From positions 310,001-374,000 of the forward strand of contig NZ_JBAFWT010000001.1 of NCBI RefSeq assembly GCF_043195195.1: DNA of 64,000 nucleotides, given 5' to 3'. The notes under the pieces were generated by a model. That model was not told the DNA's origin. It did not search any database and worked only from the letters and a program-made list of their open reading frames with translations. The translations under genes were made by a program, and so were the position numbers. The DNA comes from NCEH01 sp043195195. Its GTDB lineage: Bacteria > Pseudomonadota > Alphaproteobacteria > Rhizobiales > Xanthobacteraceae. Below are positions 49,814-59,180 of the stretch, piece by piece; the first letter of the stretch is position 1, and each line of letters begins with the position of its first letter.

Positions 49814-52492
49814 TCACGCTTGGCTGGCGGCCTTCTTGCCCAGCGCCGCCTGCGCCGCCGCGAGGCGGGCGATGGGGACGCGGAACGGCGAGCACGACAC
49901 ATAGTCGAGGCCCACCTCGTCGCAGAAGGCCACCGAGGCCGGATCGCCACCATGCTCGCCGCAGATGCCGAGCTTGATGTTGGGGCGCGACTTGCGGCCG
50001 CGCTCGACGCCGATCTTCACCAATTCGCCCACGCCGTCCACGTCGATGGAGACGAAGGGGTCCACCTCGATGATGCCCTTCTGGACATAGGGGCCAAGGA
50101 AGGTGCCCGCATCGTCGCGCGAGACGCCGTAGCAGGTCTGGGTCAGATCGTTGGTGCCGAAGGAGAAGAACTCCGCCGTCTCGGCGATCTCCTCGGCCCG
50201 CAGGCAGGCGCGCGGCAACTCGATCATGGTGCCCACCTGGAAGGCGAGCTTGGCGCCGGTCTCTTCCTCGACTGCCTTGGCGGTCTTCTGGATCACGGCA
50301 TTGACGATGTCGAACTCGGCCTTGGTGGCGATCAGCGGCACCATGATTTCCGGGACGATCGCCTCGCCCGTGCTCTTGGCGGCGATCACCGCCGCCTCGA
50401 AGATGGCGCGCGCCTGCATTTCCGCGATCTCGGGGAAGGCGATGGCGATGCGGCAGCCGCGGAAGCCGAGCATGGGGTTGACCTCATGCAGCTCCTTCTG
50501 GCGACGCTGGATGCGCTCCACGTCCACATTGAGGCTTTTCGCGACTTCCGCCACTTCCTCATCCGTGTGGGGCAGGAACTCGTGCAGCGGCGGGTCGAGC
50601 AGGCGGATCGTGACGGGCAAGCCCTTCATGATCTCGAACAGCTCGACGAAATCCGCCCGCTGCATGGGCAGCAGCTTGGCCAGCGCCGAACGGCGGCCGG
50701 CCTCGTCGTCGGCCAGGATCATCTCGCGCACGGCGAGGATGCGGCCGGCATCGAAGAACATGTGCTCGGTGCGCGACAGGCCGATGCCCTCGGCGCCGAA
50801 CGAGCGGGCCATGCGGGCGTCGGCCGGGGTTTCCGCATTGGCGCGGATCTTCAGGCGGCGCACCTTGTCGGCCCAGCCCATCAGGGTGGCGAACTCGCCC
50901 GACAATTCGGGCTGGAGCATCGCCACCTCGCCCGCCAGCACCTGGCCGGTGGAACCGTCGATGGTGAGGATATCGCCCTTCTTGAACACCTGGCCTGAGA
51001 CCGTCAGGGTCTGCGCGGCATAATCGATGCGCAACGAGCCGGCGCCGGAGACGCAGGGCTTGCCCATGCCGCGCGCGACCACCGCCGCGTGGGAGGTCAT
51101 GCCGCCCCGCGAGGTGAGGATGCCCTGGGCGGCGTGCATGCCGTGGATGTCCTCGGGCGAGGTTTCCACCCGGACCAGGATCACCTTGCGGCCCTGCTCC
51201 TTCATGGCTTCCGCCTCGTCGGCGGAGAACACGATGGCACCGGCGGCAGCGCCGGGCGAGGCCGGGAGGCCGCTCGCCACCACCTTGCGCTCGGCCTTGG
51301 GGTCGATGGCCGGATGCAGCAATTGGTCGAGCGAGGCGGGATCGACGCGGGCGACCGCCTCTTCCTGGGTGATCAGGCCCTCGGCCGCCAGTTCCACCGC
51401 GATGCGCAGCGCCGCCTTGGCGGTGCGCTTGCCGGAGCGCGTCTGGAGCATCCAGAGCTTGCCCTGCTCGACGGTGAACTCCAGATCCTGCATGTCCCGA
51501 TAATGGGTTTCCAACACCTTGGAGATGCGCTCGAATTCCTTGAACGCCTCGGGCAGGGCCCGTTCCATGGAGGGCTTCTCGGAGCCGGCTTCCTTGCGGG
51601 CCTTCTCGGTGAGGTCTTGCGGCGTGCGGATGCCCGCCACCACGTCCTCGCCCTGTGCGTTCACCAGGAACTCGCCATAGAGCGCGTGTTCGCCGGTGGA
51701 GGGGTTGCGGGTGAAGGCGACGCCGGTGGCCGAGGTCTCGCCCATGTTGCCGAACACCATGGCCTGCACGTTCACGGCCGTGCCCCAGGCTTCGGGAATC
51801 GCGTGCAGGCGGCGATAGGTGATGGCGCGCTGGTTCATCCAGGAGCCGAACACCGCGCCGATGGCGCCCCAGAGCTGGGCATGCGGGTCCTGCGGGAACG
51901 GGGTTCCCAGTTCCTGCTGGACCTTGGCCTTGTATTGCACCACCAGCGCCGCCCAATCGTCCGCCGAAAGGTCGGTGTCGAGCGTGTGGCCGTGCTTGAG
52001 CTTGTAGGATTCCAGCAGGTCTTCGAAATGGTGGTGGTCCACGCCCAGCACCACGTCGGAATACATGGTGATGAAGCGGCGGTAGCTGTCATAGGCGAAG
52101 CGGCGGTCGCCGGCGGCCTTGGCGACGGCTTCCACGGTCTCGTCGTTGAGGCCGAGGTTCAGCACCGTATCCATCATGCCGGGCATGGAGGCGCGGGCGC
52201 CGGAGCGCACGGAGACCAGAAGCGGGTTCGCGGGATCGCCGAAGGTCCGGCCGGTGAGCGCGCCCACATGGGCCAGCGCCGCGTCCACGTCCGCCTTCAG
52301 CTCGGGGGGATAGGTCTCGCCATGCGCGTAATAATAGGTGCAGACCTCGGTCGGAATGGTGAAGCCGGGAGGAACGGGCAGGCCCAGATTGGCCATTTCG
52401 GCAAGGTTCGCACCCTTACCGCCGAGCAGGTTCCGCATCTCGGCTTTCCCCTCGGCCTTACCATCGCCGAAGGAGTAGACCCATTTCGTCAT
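49814..52492 (-). CDS. ppdK: Pyruvate, phosphate dikinase
   Basis: Interconverts pyruvate and phosphoenolpyruvate using ATP and phosphate. The 892 residues hold the ATP-grasp domain (GGKGANLAEMANLGLPVPPGF at the start), the swivelling domain with the phosphorylated histidine in GGMTSHAAVVARGMGKPC, and the PEP-binding barrel ending with the catalytic cysteine in GICGEHGGDPAS. The ATG at 52492 gives the conserved start MTKWVYSFGDG; an upstream extension to 52570 is unlikely. Its regulator protein gene is not in the window. It converges on hsp20. Confidence 0.97.
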   Translation of the reverse strand: MTKWVYSFGDGKAEGKAEMRNLLGGKGANLAEMANLGLPVPPGFTIPTEVCTYYYAHGETYPPELKADVDAALAHVGALTGRTFGDPANPLLVSVRSGARASMPGMMDTVLNLGLNDETVEAVAKAAGDRRFAYDSYRRFITMYSDVVLGVDHHHFEDLLESYKLKHGHTLDTDLSADDWAALVVQYKAKVQQELGTPFPQDPHAQLWGAIGAVFGSWMNQRAITYRRLHAIPEAWGTAVNVQAMVFGNMGETSATGVAFTRNPSTGEHALYGEFLVNAQGEDVVAGIRTPQDLTEKARKEAGSEKPSMERALPEAFKEFERISKVLETHYRDMQDLEFTVEQGKLWMLQTRSGKRTAKAALRIAVELAAEGLITQEEAVARVDPASLDQLLHPAIDPKAERKVVASGLPASPGAAAGAIVFSADEAEAMKEQGRKVILVRVETSPEDIHGMHAAQGILTSRGGMTSHAAVVARGMGKPCVSGAGSLRIDYAAQTLTVSGQVFKKGDILTIDGSTGQVLAGEVAMLQPELSGEFATLMGWADKVRRLKIRANAETPADARMARSFGAEGIGLSRTEHMFFDAGRILAVREMILADDEAGRRSALAKLLPMQRADFVELFEIMKGLPVTIRLLDPPLHEFLPHTDEEVAEVAKSLNVDVERIQRRQKELHEVNPMLGFRGCRIAIAFPEIAEMQARAIFEAAVIAAKSTGEAIVPEIMVPLIATKAEFDIVNAVIQKTAKAVEEETGAKLAFQVGTMIELPRACLRAEEIAETAEFFSFGTNDLTQTCYGVSRDDAGTFLGPYVQKGIIEVDPFVSIDVDGVGELVKIGVERGRKSRPNIKLGICGEHGGDPASVAFCDEVGLDYVSCSPFRVPIARLAAAQAALGKKAASQA

Positions 52493-52598
52493 CTGGAGAT
52501 CCCTTAGGGTGACGCGCATTTCAAAGAGCGCGGATGCTTTAGCCCGCTCAGGCCCAGCCTTCAACTGCACCCTTAGGCGCAGGCAATCATTTTACCTG

Positions 52599-52739
52599 TC
52601 AATGCGGCACCAGCCCAAGAATGCCGATCAAAATCAGATAGATAGCCACAAGCACATTGAGCAGGCGGGGAAACAGCAGAATCAGGATGCCCGCCACCAG
52701 GGCGACGATCGGCTGGAGGATCACGAAATCCAAAGTCAT
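52599..52739 (-). CDS. DUF3096 small membrane peptide
   Basis: A 46-residue peptide whose composition and layout, two short hydrophobic helices around a central PRLLN (residues 24-28), match the DUF3096 family (PIVALVAGILILLFPRLLN and VLVAIYLILIGILGLV). The ATG at 52739 has AAGAGGTG upstream and the stop is at 52599-52601. DUF3096 peptides are widespread and of unknown function. It lies 106 bp upstream of ppdK on the same strand. Confidence 0.82.
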   Translation of the reverse strand: MTLDFVILQPIVALVAGILILLFPRLLNVLVAIYLILIGILGLVPH

Positions 52740-52944
52740 GTCCGCACCTCTTGCGCGCGGGCCCCGTCGGCTGCGCTCACGCTAGAAAGGCCACAGACCG
52801 CCGCAGAGTTCCACCGCCACTTTCGCGCCGCAACGAAATCCGCGTCCGCGCCGTCACGACGGTTTGAAATCCGGGCAATTGCGCAGGCGGCCCTTGTGTG
52901 CGGTCATCAGGGGTCCGGACACCCGGACGCGGGAGGCTCGATCC

Positions 52945-53769
52945 ATGCGGCTACTGGCGGCGCTTGTGGGCACGATGCTGTCGTTCGCCTTCCCCATGGG
53001 CATCTTCGCCCGAGCCGCCGAGCCGCCGGAGAAATGTCCGCGCATGGTGGCGAATGAGGCCCCGCGCGTCTGGCGCGCCGCGTTCCGGAAGGTTGCGGAC
53101 GAGCGGCGGGCGGATGAGGGCCGGCAGGTCCGCCTCACCTTCGTCGGCCATGCCACCTTCCTGATCGAGAGCCCGGCCGGCGTGACGATCGCCACCGATT
53201 ACAATGATTATGTCCGCCCCGACATCGTGCCGATGATCGTCACCATGAACCGAGCCCACGACACCCATTACACCAACAGTCCCGATCCCGGCATCGCCTA
53301 TGTGCTGCGCGGCTGGGGCGAGAACGGCCAGCCGGCGCATCACGACCTCACGGTCGAGGATGTGTGGATCCGCAACGTGCCGACCAATATCCGGCGTGGC
53401 GCGGGCACCGAATATGATGCCAATTCCATGTTCGTGTTCGAGGTGGCAGGGCTATGCATCGCCCATCTCGGGCATCTGCACCATGTGCTGACGCCCGACC
53501 ATATCGAGGCGCTCGGGCGAATCGACGTGGTGCTGGCACCGGTCGACGGCTCCTATACGCTGGATATCGAGGGCATGAAGGAAACGCTGAAGGCGATCAA
53601 CGCGCCCCTGGTCATCCCCATGCACTATTTCAGCGCATGGGGATTGGATCGCTTTCTCTCCCGGCTGGGGGAGGATTACGCCATCACCCGGCAGACCTCG
53701 CCCACCGTGATGCTCGCGCGCGAAACCTTGCCGGCCAAGCCCACGGTGCTGGTACTGCCGGGGCATTGA
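52945..53769 (+). CDS. Exported MBL-fold metallo-hydrolase-like protein
   Basis: A 274-residue periplasmic protein of the beta-lactamase-like fold, UlaG-type group. A signal peptide (residues 1-27) is followed by VRLTFVGHATFLIESPAGVTIATD, the strand pattern of this family, later AHLGHLHHVLTPDHIEALGRIDVVLAPVDG and IPMHYF. The expected HxHxDH zinc motif is not canonical: the equivalent region reads NRAHDTHYTN. So activity may be altered or use a different metal set. Its start at 52945 fits the signal peptide. No operon partner. Confidence 0.8.
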   Translation: MRLLAALVGTMLSFAFPMGIFARAAEPPEKCPRMVANEAPRVWRAAFRKVADERRADEGRQVRLTFVGHATFLIESPAGVTIATDYNDYVRPDIVPMIVTMNRAHDTHYTNSPDPGIAYVLRGWGENGQPAHHDLTVEDVWIRNVPTNIRRGAGTEYDANSMFVFEVAGLCIAHLGHLHHVLTPDHIEALGRIDVVLAPVDGSYTLDIEGMKETLKAINAPLVIPMHYFSAWGLDRFLSRLGEDYAITRQTSPTVMLARETLPAKPTVLVLPGH

Positions 53770-53791
53770 GCCGAGAAAGCCGCCCCGGCGC

Positions 53792-55588
53792 TCACAGCAC
53801 CAGCGCCGCCTCGCTCTGAAGCACCGCCTCGCCGCCCGACACTACCGCCGCCTCCAGGCCCAGCGCCTGCGGGCACAGATCCTCGGCGAAGAAGCGCGCC
53901 ACCAGCACCCGCCGCGCATGGCGCGGGTCGCTCTCGCCGGCCGCGATGGCCGCATGGGCGGCGAGCGCGGTGCGCGCCAGATAGGCGCCGCCGGCGGCGC
54001 GGGCGAACAGGCGCAGATAGGGCGTCGCGCCCGCCAGCACATTGGCGGATTGTTCGTCGGAGAGCCAATCCAGCATCACCCGCGTGGCGCGGCCGAGCGC
54101 GTCCACCGCGGCGGCGAGTTGTTCCCCGGCGCGGCCGAATTCCGGCGCGTTCAGCGCCGCGACGGCTTCCGCGACATCGCGATAATCGGCGATCAACTTC
54201 GCCACCACGTCGCCGCCCTCCTGGGGCAGCTTGCGGGTGACGAGGTCGATCGCCTGGATGCCGTTCGTGCCCTCGTAAATGGCGAAGATGCGCGCATCAC
54301 GCAGATGCTGAGCCGCGCCCGTCTCCTCAATATAGCCCATGCCGCCGTGCACCTGGATGCCGGTGGAGGCGACCTCGATGCCCATGTCGGTGGAGAAGGC
54401 CTTGGCCACCGGTGTCAGCAGGCTCGCTTCCGCCGTCGCCGCCGCCTTGGCAATGGGATCGTCGGTGCGCCGCGCGCGGTCGAGCGCATCGGCGGTCATC
54501 AGGCAGATAGCGCGCGCCGCGTCGGTCTCCGCCCGCATGGTGAGCAGCATGCGCTTCACGTCGGGATGGGCGATGATCGGGCTCATCCCCTCGCCGTGCC
54601 AGCTCTGCGCCTTGCCCTGCCGGCGCTCCTGGGCGAAGGCGATGGCGCGCTGGGTGGCGCGCTCGGCCACCGCCACGCCCTGGATGCCGACCGCGAGGCG
54701 GGCGTTGTTCATCATGGTGAACATGCAGGCGAGGCCGCGATTTTCCTCGCCCACGAGATAGCCGACCGCGCCTTCCCCTTTGTCGCCGAACACCATGGTG
54801 CAGGTGGGCGAGCCATGCAGGCCGAGCTTGTGCTCCAGCCCGACGCAGGCCACGTCGTTGCGCGCGCCGAGCGTGCCGTCCGCATTCACCAGGACTTTCG
54901 GCACCACGAACAGCGAGATGCCGCGCGTTCCGGCGGGCGCGTCGGGCAGGCGCGCCAACACGAGATGGACGATGTTCTCGGCGATGTCGTGCTCGCCGTA
55001 GGAAATGAAGATCTTGGTGCCGAAGATGCGATAGCTGCGGTCCCCTGCCCGCTCCGCTCGGGCGCGCAGGGCGGCAAGGTCGGAGCCGGCCTGCGACTCG
55101 GTGAGGTTCATGGTGCCGGTCCAGGTGCCCGAGACCAGCTTCTCCAGGAACAGGCCCTGCAAGGCCGTCGAGCCGTGGGTGGTCAGCGCCTCGATGGCGC
55201 CCATGGTCAGCACCGGGCCGATGCCGAATGCGGGCGAGGCGCTGTTCCAGAATTCGTTCAGCGCCGAGGTCACGACGCTGGGCAGATGCTGGCCGCCGAA
55301 TTTTTCTTCCGCCGCGACGCTGTTCCAGCCCGCCTGCGTCCACGCGGAATAAGCCTCGCGCCAGCCGGGGGCGGTGGTGACCGCGCCGTCCTTCAGCACA
55401 TTGCCCTTGGTGTCGCCCACCCGGTCCAACGGCTCGATGACCTGCGCGGCGAACTTGCCGGCTTCCTCCAGCACGCTGTCGATGAGGTCGAACGAAAGGT
55501 CCACCGCACCGGTCTCGATGAGGTGCGGCAGCGACGTGCAGTGCTTGAGGAAGAAGGACACATCCTCCACGGGCGCACGATAGGGCAT
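53792..55588 (-). CDS. Acyl-CoA dehydrogenase family protein
   Basis: FAD-dependent dehydrogenase of 598 residues, longer than the usual 380 because of an N-terminal domain and the C-terminal extension of the long acyl-CoA dehydrogenase group. Characteristic stretches are GTMNLTESQAGSDLAALRARAE, GTKIFISYGEHD and the C-terminal GGMGYIEETGAAQHLRDARIFAIYEGTNGIQAID, which holds the catalytic glutamate region (YEGTN). The start at 55588 follows GGAGG. It is monocistronic, divergent from the Sua5 gene. Confidence 0.94.
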   Translation of the reverse strand: MPYRAPVEDVSFFLKHCTSLPHLIETGAVDLSFDLIDSVLEEAGKFAAQVIEPLDRVGDTKGNVLKDGAVTTAPGWREAYSAWTQAGWNSVAAEEKFGGQHLPSVVTSALNEFWNSASPAFGIGPVLTMGAIEALTTHGSTALQGLFLEKLVSGTWTGTMNLTESQAGSDLAALRARAERAGDRSYRIFGTKIFISYGEHDIAENIVHLVLARLPDAPAGTRGISLFVVPKVLVNADGTLGARNDVACVGLEHKLGLHGSPTCTMVFGDKGEGAVGYLVGEENRGLACMFTMMNNARLAVGIQGVAVAERATQRAIAFAQERRQGKAQSWHGEGMSPIIAHPDVKRMLLTMRAETDAARAICLMTADALDRARRTDDPIAKAAATAEASLLTPVAKAFSTDMGIEVASTGIQVHGGMGYIEETGAAQHLRDARIFAIYEGTNGIQAIDLVTRKLPQEGGDVVAKLIADYRDVAEAVAALNAPEFGRAGEQLAAAVDALGRATRVMLDWLSDEQSANVLAGATPYLRLFARAAGGAYLARTALAAHAAIAAGESDPRHARRVLVARFFAEDLCPQALGLEAAVVSGGEAVLQSEAALVL

Positions 55589-55752
55589 CATCACCTCCGA
55601 AACCTGTTGCGGCGCCACATGCGCCTTGACCACTCGCATAAGCCGGCCTTAAGCCGTGACGGCGAACGTTGGGCCCAATTCGGCGCCTCGACGATCCCTA
55701 GTCAAGACCCGGTCCCACCCGCTTTCGTCGTAGGGGCCGTGGAGCAGCATTC

Positions 55753-56778
55753 ATGACCGCCACCGGCCCCGCCCCGAAACGCACGCATCTGCTCGACGCC
55801 ACGGGATCGGGCGACGCTGCGGCGGACGAGGCGGCACGCCTGCTGCGGGCAGGCGGCGTGGTCGCCTTCCCCACCGAAACCGTCTATGGCCTCGGCGCCG
55901 ATGCCGGCAATGCGCAGGCGGTGGCGCAGGTCTATGCCGCCAAGGGGCGCCCCGCCTTCAATCCCCTGATTTCCCACGTGCCGGATACCGCAGCCGCCGA
56001 GCGGCTGGGCGTGTTCTCCCCCGCCGCGCAAGCGCTCGCTACAGCTTTCTGGCCGGGACCGCTCACCCTCGTCGTGCCCTATCGCGACACCGGCGCGGTG
56101 TGCGACCTTGCCCGCGCCGGACTGTCCACCATCGCCCTGCGGGTGCCGGCCCATCCGGCGACCCTGGCCATGCTGCGCGCCGCCGGCGTGCCGGTGGTGG
56201 GGCCGAGCGCCAACCGCTCCGGCCATGTCTCGCCCACCGATGCCGCCCATGTGCGCGCCGATCTCGACGGGCGGATCGACGCGATCCTGGATGCCGGCCC
56301 GACGCGTGTGGGCGTGGAATCCACCATCGTCGACTGCACCGGGGCCCATCCCGCTTTGCTGCGGCCGGGCGGCCTCTCGCGCGGCGCCATCGCGGCGGTG
56401 CTCGGCGTCGCCCTGCCCGATGCGGCCCAGGACGATGCCGAGCGGCCGTCCGCGCCGGGCCGCCTCGCCTCCCATTACGCGCCGCACGCCCCGGTGCGGC
56501 TCGACGCGCGCGAGGTGAAGCCGGGCGAGGCGCTCCTGACCTTCGCCGGCATGCGCCCGCCCGGTGCGGACGTGGCGGTCGCCATTTTCGATCTCAGCCC
56601 CTCGGGCGACCTCGTGGAGGCCGCCGCCCGGCTCTACGGAGCGCTGCGCCATCTCGACAGCCTTCGCGCCCAAGGCATCGCCGTGGTACCCCTGCCGCGC
56701 GACGGCCTCGGGGAAGCCATCGCCGACCGGCTCGGCCGCGCCGCCGCCCCGCGCCCGCTCTCCTTCGAGGACGACTGA
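55753..56778 (+). CDS. L-threonylcarbamoyladenylate synthase (Sua5-type)
   Basis: Makes threonylcarbamoyl-AMP from threonine, bicarbonate and ATP, the first step of the t6A tRNA modification. The 341-residue protein has the YrdC domain (VVAFPTETVYGLGADAGNAQAV, KGRPAFNPLISH, STIVDCTG) and, unlike short TsaC, a C-terminal Sua5 domain (after about residue 220, SHYAPHAPVRLDA). tsaD, which uses its product, is also in this window. The GNAT gene follows 1 bp after the stop. Confidence 0.94.
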   Translation: MTATGPAPKRTHLLDATGSGDAAADEAARLLRAGGVVAFPTETVYGLGADAGNAQAVAQVYAAKGRPAFNPLISHVPDTAAAERLGVFSPAAQALATAFWPGPLTLVVPYRDTGAVCDLARAGLSTIALRVPAHPATLAMLRAAGVPVVGPSANRSGHVSPTDAAHVRADLDGRIDAILDAGPTRVGVESTIVDCTGAHPALLRPGGLSRGAIAAVLGVALPDAAQDDAERPSAPGRLASHYAPHAPVRLDAREVKPGEALLTFAGMRPPGADVAVAIFDLSPSGDLVEAAARLYGALRHLDSLRAQGIAVVPLPRDGLGEAIADRLGRAAAPRPLSFEDD

Positions 56779-56779
56779 C

Positions 56780-57244
56780 ATGGACGACATCGCGACCGAT
56801 ACCCGTGCGCCGCAGGTCCACGCTCTGCCCATCGGCCACATGCGCGACACCGATGTGGACGCCCTGGTGTCTCTGTGGGAGCGCGCCGGTCTGGTGCGCC
56901 CCTGGAACGACCCGCGCGCCGACATCGCGCTCGCCCGGCGCGGCCCCCATTCCACCATTCTCGTCGCCCGCGACGCTGCCGGCGCGGTGGTTGGCTCGGT
57001 GATGGTGGGCCACGACGGGCACCGGGGCTGGATCTATTATCTCGCCGTGGACCCGGACCTCACCCGCCAAGGCCTCGGCCGGGCGCTCGCGCACACCGCC
57101 GAGGATTGGCTGAAAGCGCGCGGCGTGCCCAAGCTGATGCTGCTTGTGCGCCCAGAAAACGAGCAGGTGCGCGCCTTCTACGCCGCCAGCGGCTATATCG
57201 AGGAGCCGCGCATCATCTTCACCAAGCGACTCGACGGAAAATAG
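56780..57244 (+). CDS. GNAT family acetyltransferase
   Basis: A 154-residue acetyl-CoA-dependent N-acetyltransferase resembling the YpeA/AtuA group. The acetyl-CoA loop is in YLAVDPDLTRQGLGRAL (Q-x-x-G-x-G/A-type) and the C-terminal strand is MLLVRPENEQVRAFYAASGY. The start ATG at 56780 is directly after the Sua5 stop, with 1 bp between, so the pair is co-transcribed. The acceptor is unknown; an amino acid, peptide or tRNA-linked substrate cannot be distinguished. Confidence 0.9.
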   Translation: MDDIATDTRAPQVHALPIGHMRDTDVDALVSLWERAGLVRPWNDPRADIALARRGPHSTILVARDAAGAVVGSVMVGHDGHRGWIYYLAVDPDLTRQGLGRALAHTAEDWLKARGVPKLMLLVRPENEQVRAFYAASGYIEEPRIIFTKRLDGK

Positions 57245-57326
57245 GCGGCCCCCGGTCTCTTCCCGCCCGGCTCAAGGTGCGGCATTCTCCGCCCGGCACA
57301 ACCGAGGCGGAAGCCGGGAGGCGCAC

Positions 57327-59180
57327 GTGGCCGAGGATAAGACGTCGGATCCGACATCCCCATCGCAGGCTTCATCCCCATTACAGGTTTCGGGCGAGGA
57401 AAACCGCCCGCAAAATCCCGCCCGGCGCCTTCTTGTGGGCAGCGGCGCGGCTCTGCTCGGCGCCCATCTCCTGCCCGATCTCGCGAGCGCCCAGCCCGCA
57501 AAATCCGCCTCCCGCCCAGCGGTGAGCGTGGCGCCCGAGCGCCCGCCGGCGGGGTACAACATCCTCTTCATCCTGGTGGACCAGGAGCATTATTTCGAAA
57601 AATGGCCGTTCCCGGTGCCGGCGCGCGAATGGCTGAAGGCGAACGGCATTTCGTTCGCGAACCATCAGGCGGCCTCCTGCGTCTGCTCGCCGGCGCGCTC
57701 GACCATTTATACCGGCCTGCACATTCCCCACACCGGCGTGTTCGACAATGCCAATTCGCCCTGGCAGGCGGACATGGCCACCAGCATCAAAACCATCGGC
57801 CATCGCCTCGCCCAGCTCGGCTATCACGCCGCCTATCAGGGCAAGTGGCACCTCTCCTATAATCTCGACAAGGCCAAGCACGCCGACGAGGCGCCCATGG
57901 CCGAGTATCGCAAAACCATGGAAAGCTACGGCTTCCAGGACTTCTTCGGGTTCGGCGACATCACCGACACCACGCTCGGCGGCTATGATTACGACGCCAC
58001 CACCTCGGCCTTCGTGGAGCGCTGGATGCGCACCAAGGGGCTGAAGCTGAAGGAAGCCGGGACGCCCTGGTATCTGGCGGTGAATTTCGTCAATCCGCAC
58101 GACGTCATGTACGTGAATTCCGACCTGCCGGGCGAAACCGTGCAGGGCAAAAAATCCGCCATGGCCATCGCCCGGCCGCCCGGCGACGACCTTTACGCCG
58201 CCAAATGGGACGCGCCGCTGCCCTCCACCCGCAGCCAGCCCTTCGACGCGCCCGGCCGCCCGCCGGCGCACCTGATCTATCAGGACGTGCAGGACACGCT
58301 GGTGGGCGCATGGCCGGACGAGGACCGGCGCTGGCGGGTGCTGCGGGATTATTATTTCAACTGTATTCGCGACTGCGACCGGCAGGTGGACACGGTGCTC
58401 AAGGCGCTGCAGCAGACCGGCATGGACGAGAACACCATCATCGTCTTCACCGCCGACCATGGCGAATTGGGCGGTGCGCACCAGATGCGCGGCAAGGGCA
58501 ATTCCACCTATCGCGAGCAGAACCATTTGCCTCTCGTCGTGGTGCATCCCGCCTATCCCGGTGGCACCACGTGCCAAGCCGTCACGTCCCAGGTGGACCT
58601 CACGCCGACCCTGCTCGCGCTCACCGGGCTTTCGGCAGACCAGGTGAAGGCGGCGGGCGAGGGACTGGCGGGGCGGGATTTCTCCCCCTTGCTCAAGGCG
58701 CCGGCGAAAGCCGCGCCCGAGACGCTGCGGCCCGGCGCCCTGTTCTGCTACGACATGCTGCTGTTCCAGGACGCGAAATGGATCACGCGGATGGAGGCGA
58801 TTACCCGTTCGCCCGATGCCACGGCGGCGCAGAAGCGCGCGTGGCTGGAGCAATACGAGCCCGACTTCAACCAGCGCTGCGCCATCCGCAGCCTGTTCGA
58901 CGGACGCTATCGCTTCTCGCGCTATTTCGCCCCGATCGCGTTCAACACGCCCGCCACCTATGAGGACCTGCTCGCGCTCAACGACCTCGAACTCTACGAT
59001 CTCAAGGAAGATCCGGAAGAAAAGCGCAACCTTGCCCACCAGGGCGCAAACCGCGACCTCGTGATGGCGATGAACGCCAAGCTCAACGCCCGCATCGCCG
59101 AGGAAGTGGGCCGCGACGACGGCAGCTTCCTGCCGCTGAAAGACGGCAGATGGGTGCTGCCGGGGGCGGATCAGCGCTAG
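57327..59180 (+). CDS. Sulfatase, probable Tat substrate
   Basis: A 617-residue sulfate-ester hydrolase. The modification motif is Cys120 in CVCSPARSTIYTG, whose cysteine is converted to formylglycine by an FGE or AtsB-type enzyme not found in this window. The N-terminus has PARRLLVGSGAALLGAHLLP, a twin-arginine-type hydrophobic signal ending DLASAQPA. Metal and sulfate residues include DQEH at 85-88, KWHLSYN and the TADHGELGGAH motif. The GTG at 57327 follows GGGAGG; a longer frame from 57144 overlaps the GNAT gene. The sulfated substrate is unknown. Confidence 0.9.
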   Translation: MAEDKTSDPTSPSQASSPLQVSGEENRPQNPARRLLVGSGAALLGAHLLPDLASAQPAKSASRPAVSVAPERPPAGYNILFILVDQEHYFEKWPFPVPAREWLKANGISFANHQAASCVCSPARSTIYTGLHIPHTGVFDNANSPWQADMATSIKTIGHRLAQLGYHAAYQGKWHLSYNLDKAKHADEAPMAEYRKTMESYGFQDFFGFGDITDTTLGGYDYDATTSAFVERWMRTKGLKLKEAGTPWYLAVNFVNPHDVMYVNSDLPGETVQGKKSAMAIARPPGDDLYAAKWDAPLPSTRSQPFDAPGRPPAHLIYQDVQDTLVGAWPDEDRRWRVLRDYYFNCIRDCDRQVDTVLKALQQTGMDENTIIVFTADHGELGGAHQMRGKGNSTYREQNHLPLVVVHPAYPGGTTCQAVTSQVDLTPTLLALTGLSADQVKAAGEGLAGRDFSPLLKAPAKAAPETLRPGALFCYDMLLFQDAKWITRMEAITRSPDATAAQKRAWLEQYEPDFNQRCAIRSLFDGRYRFSRYFAPIAFNTPATYEDLLALNDLELYDLKEDPEEKRNLAHQGANRDLVMAMNAKLNARIAEEVGRDDGSFLPLKDGRWVLPGADQR

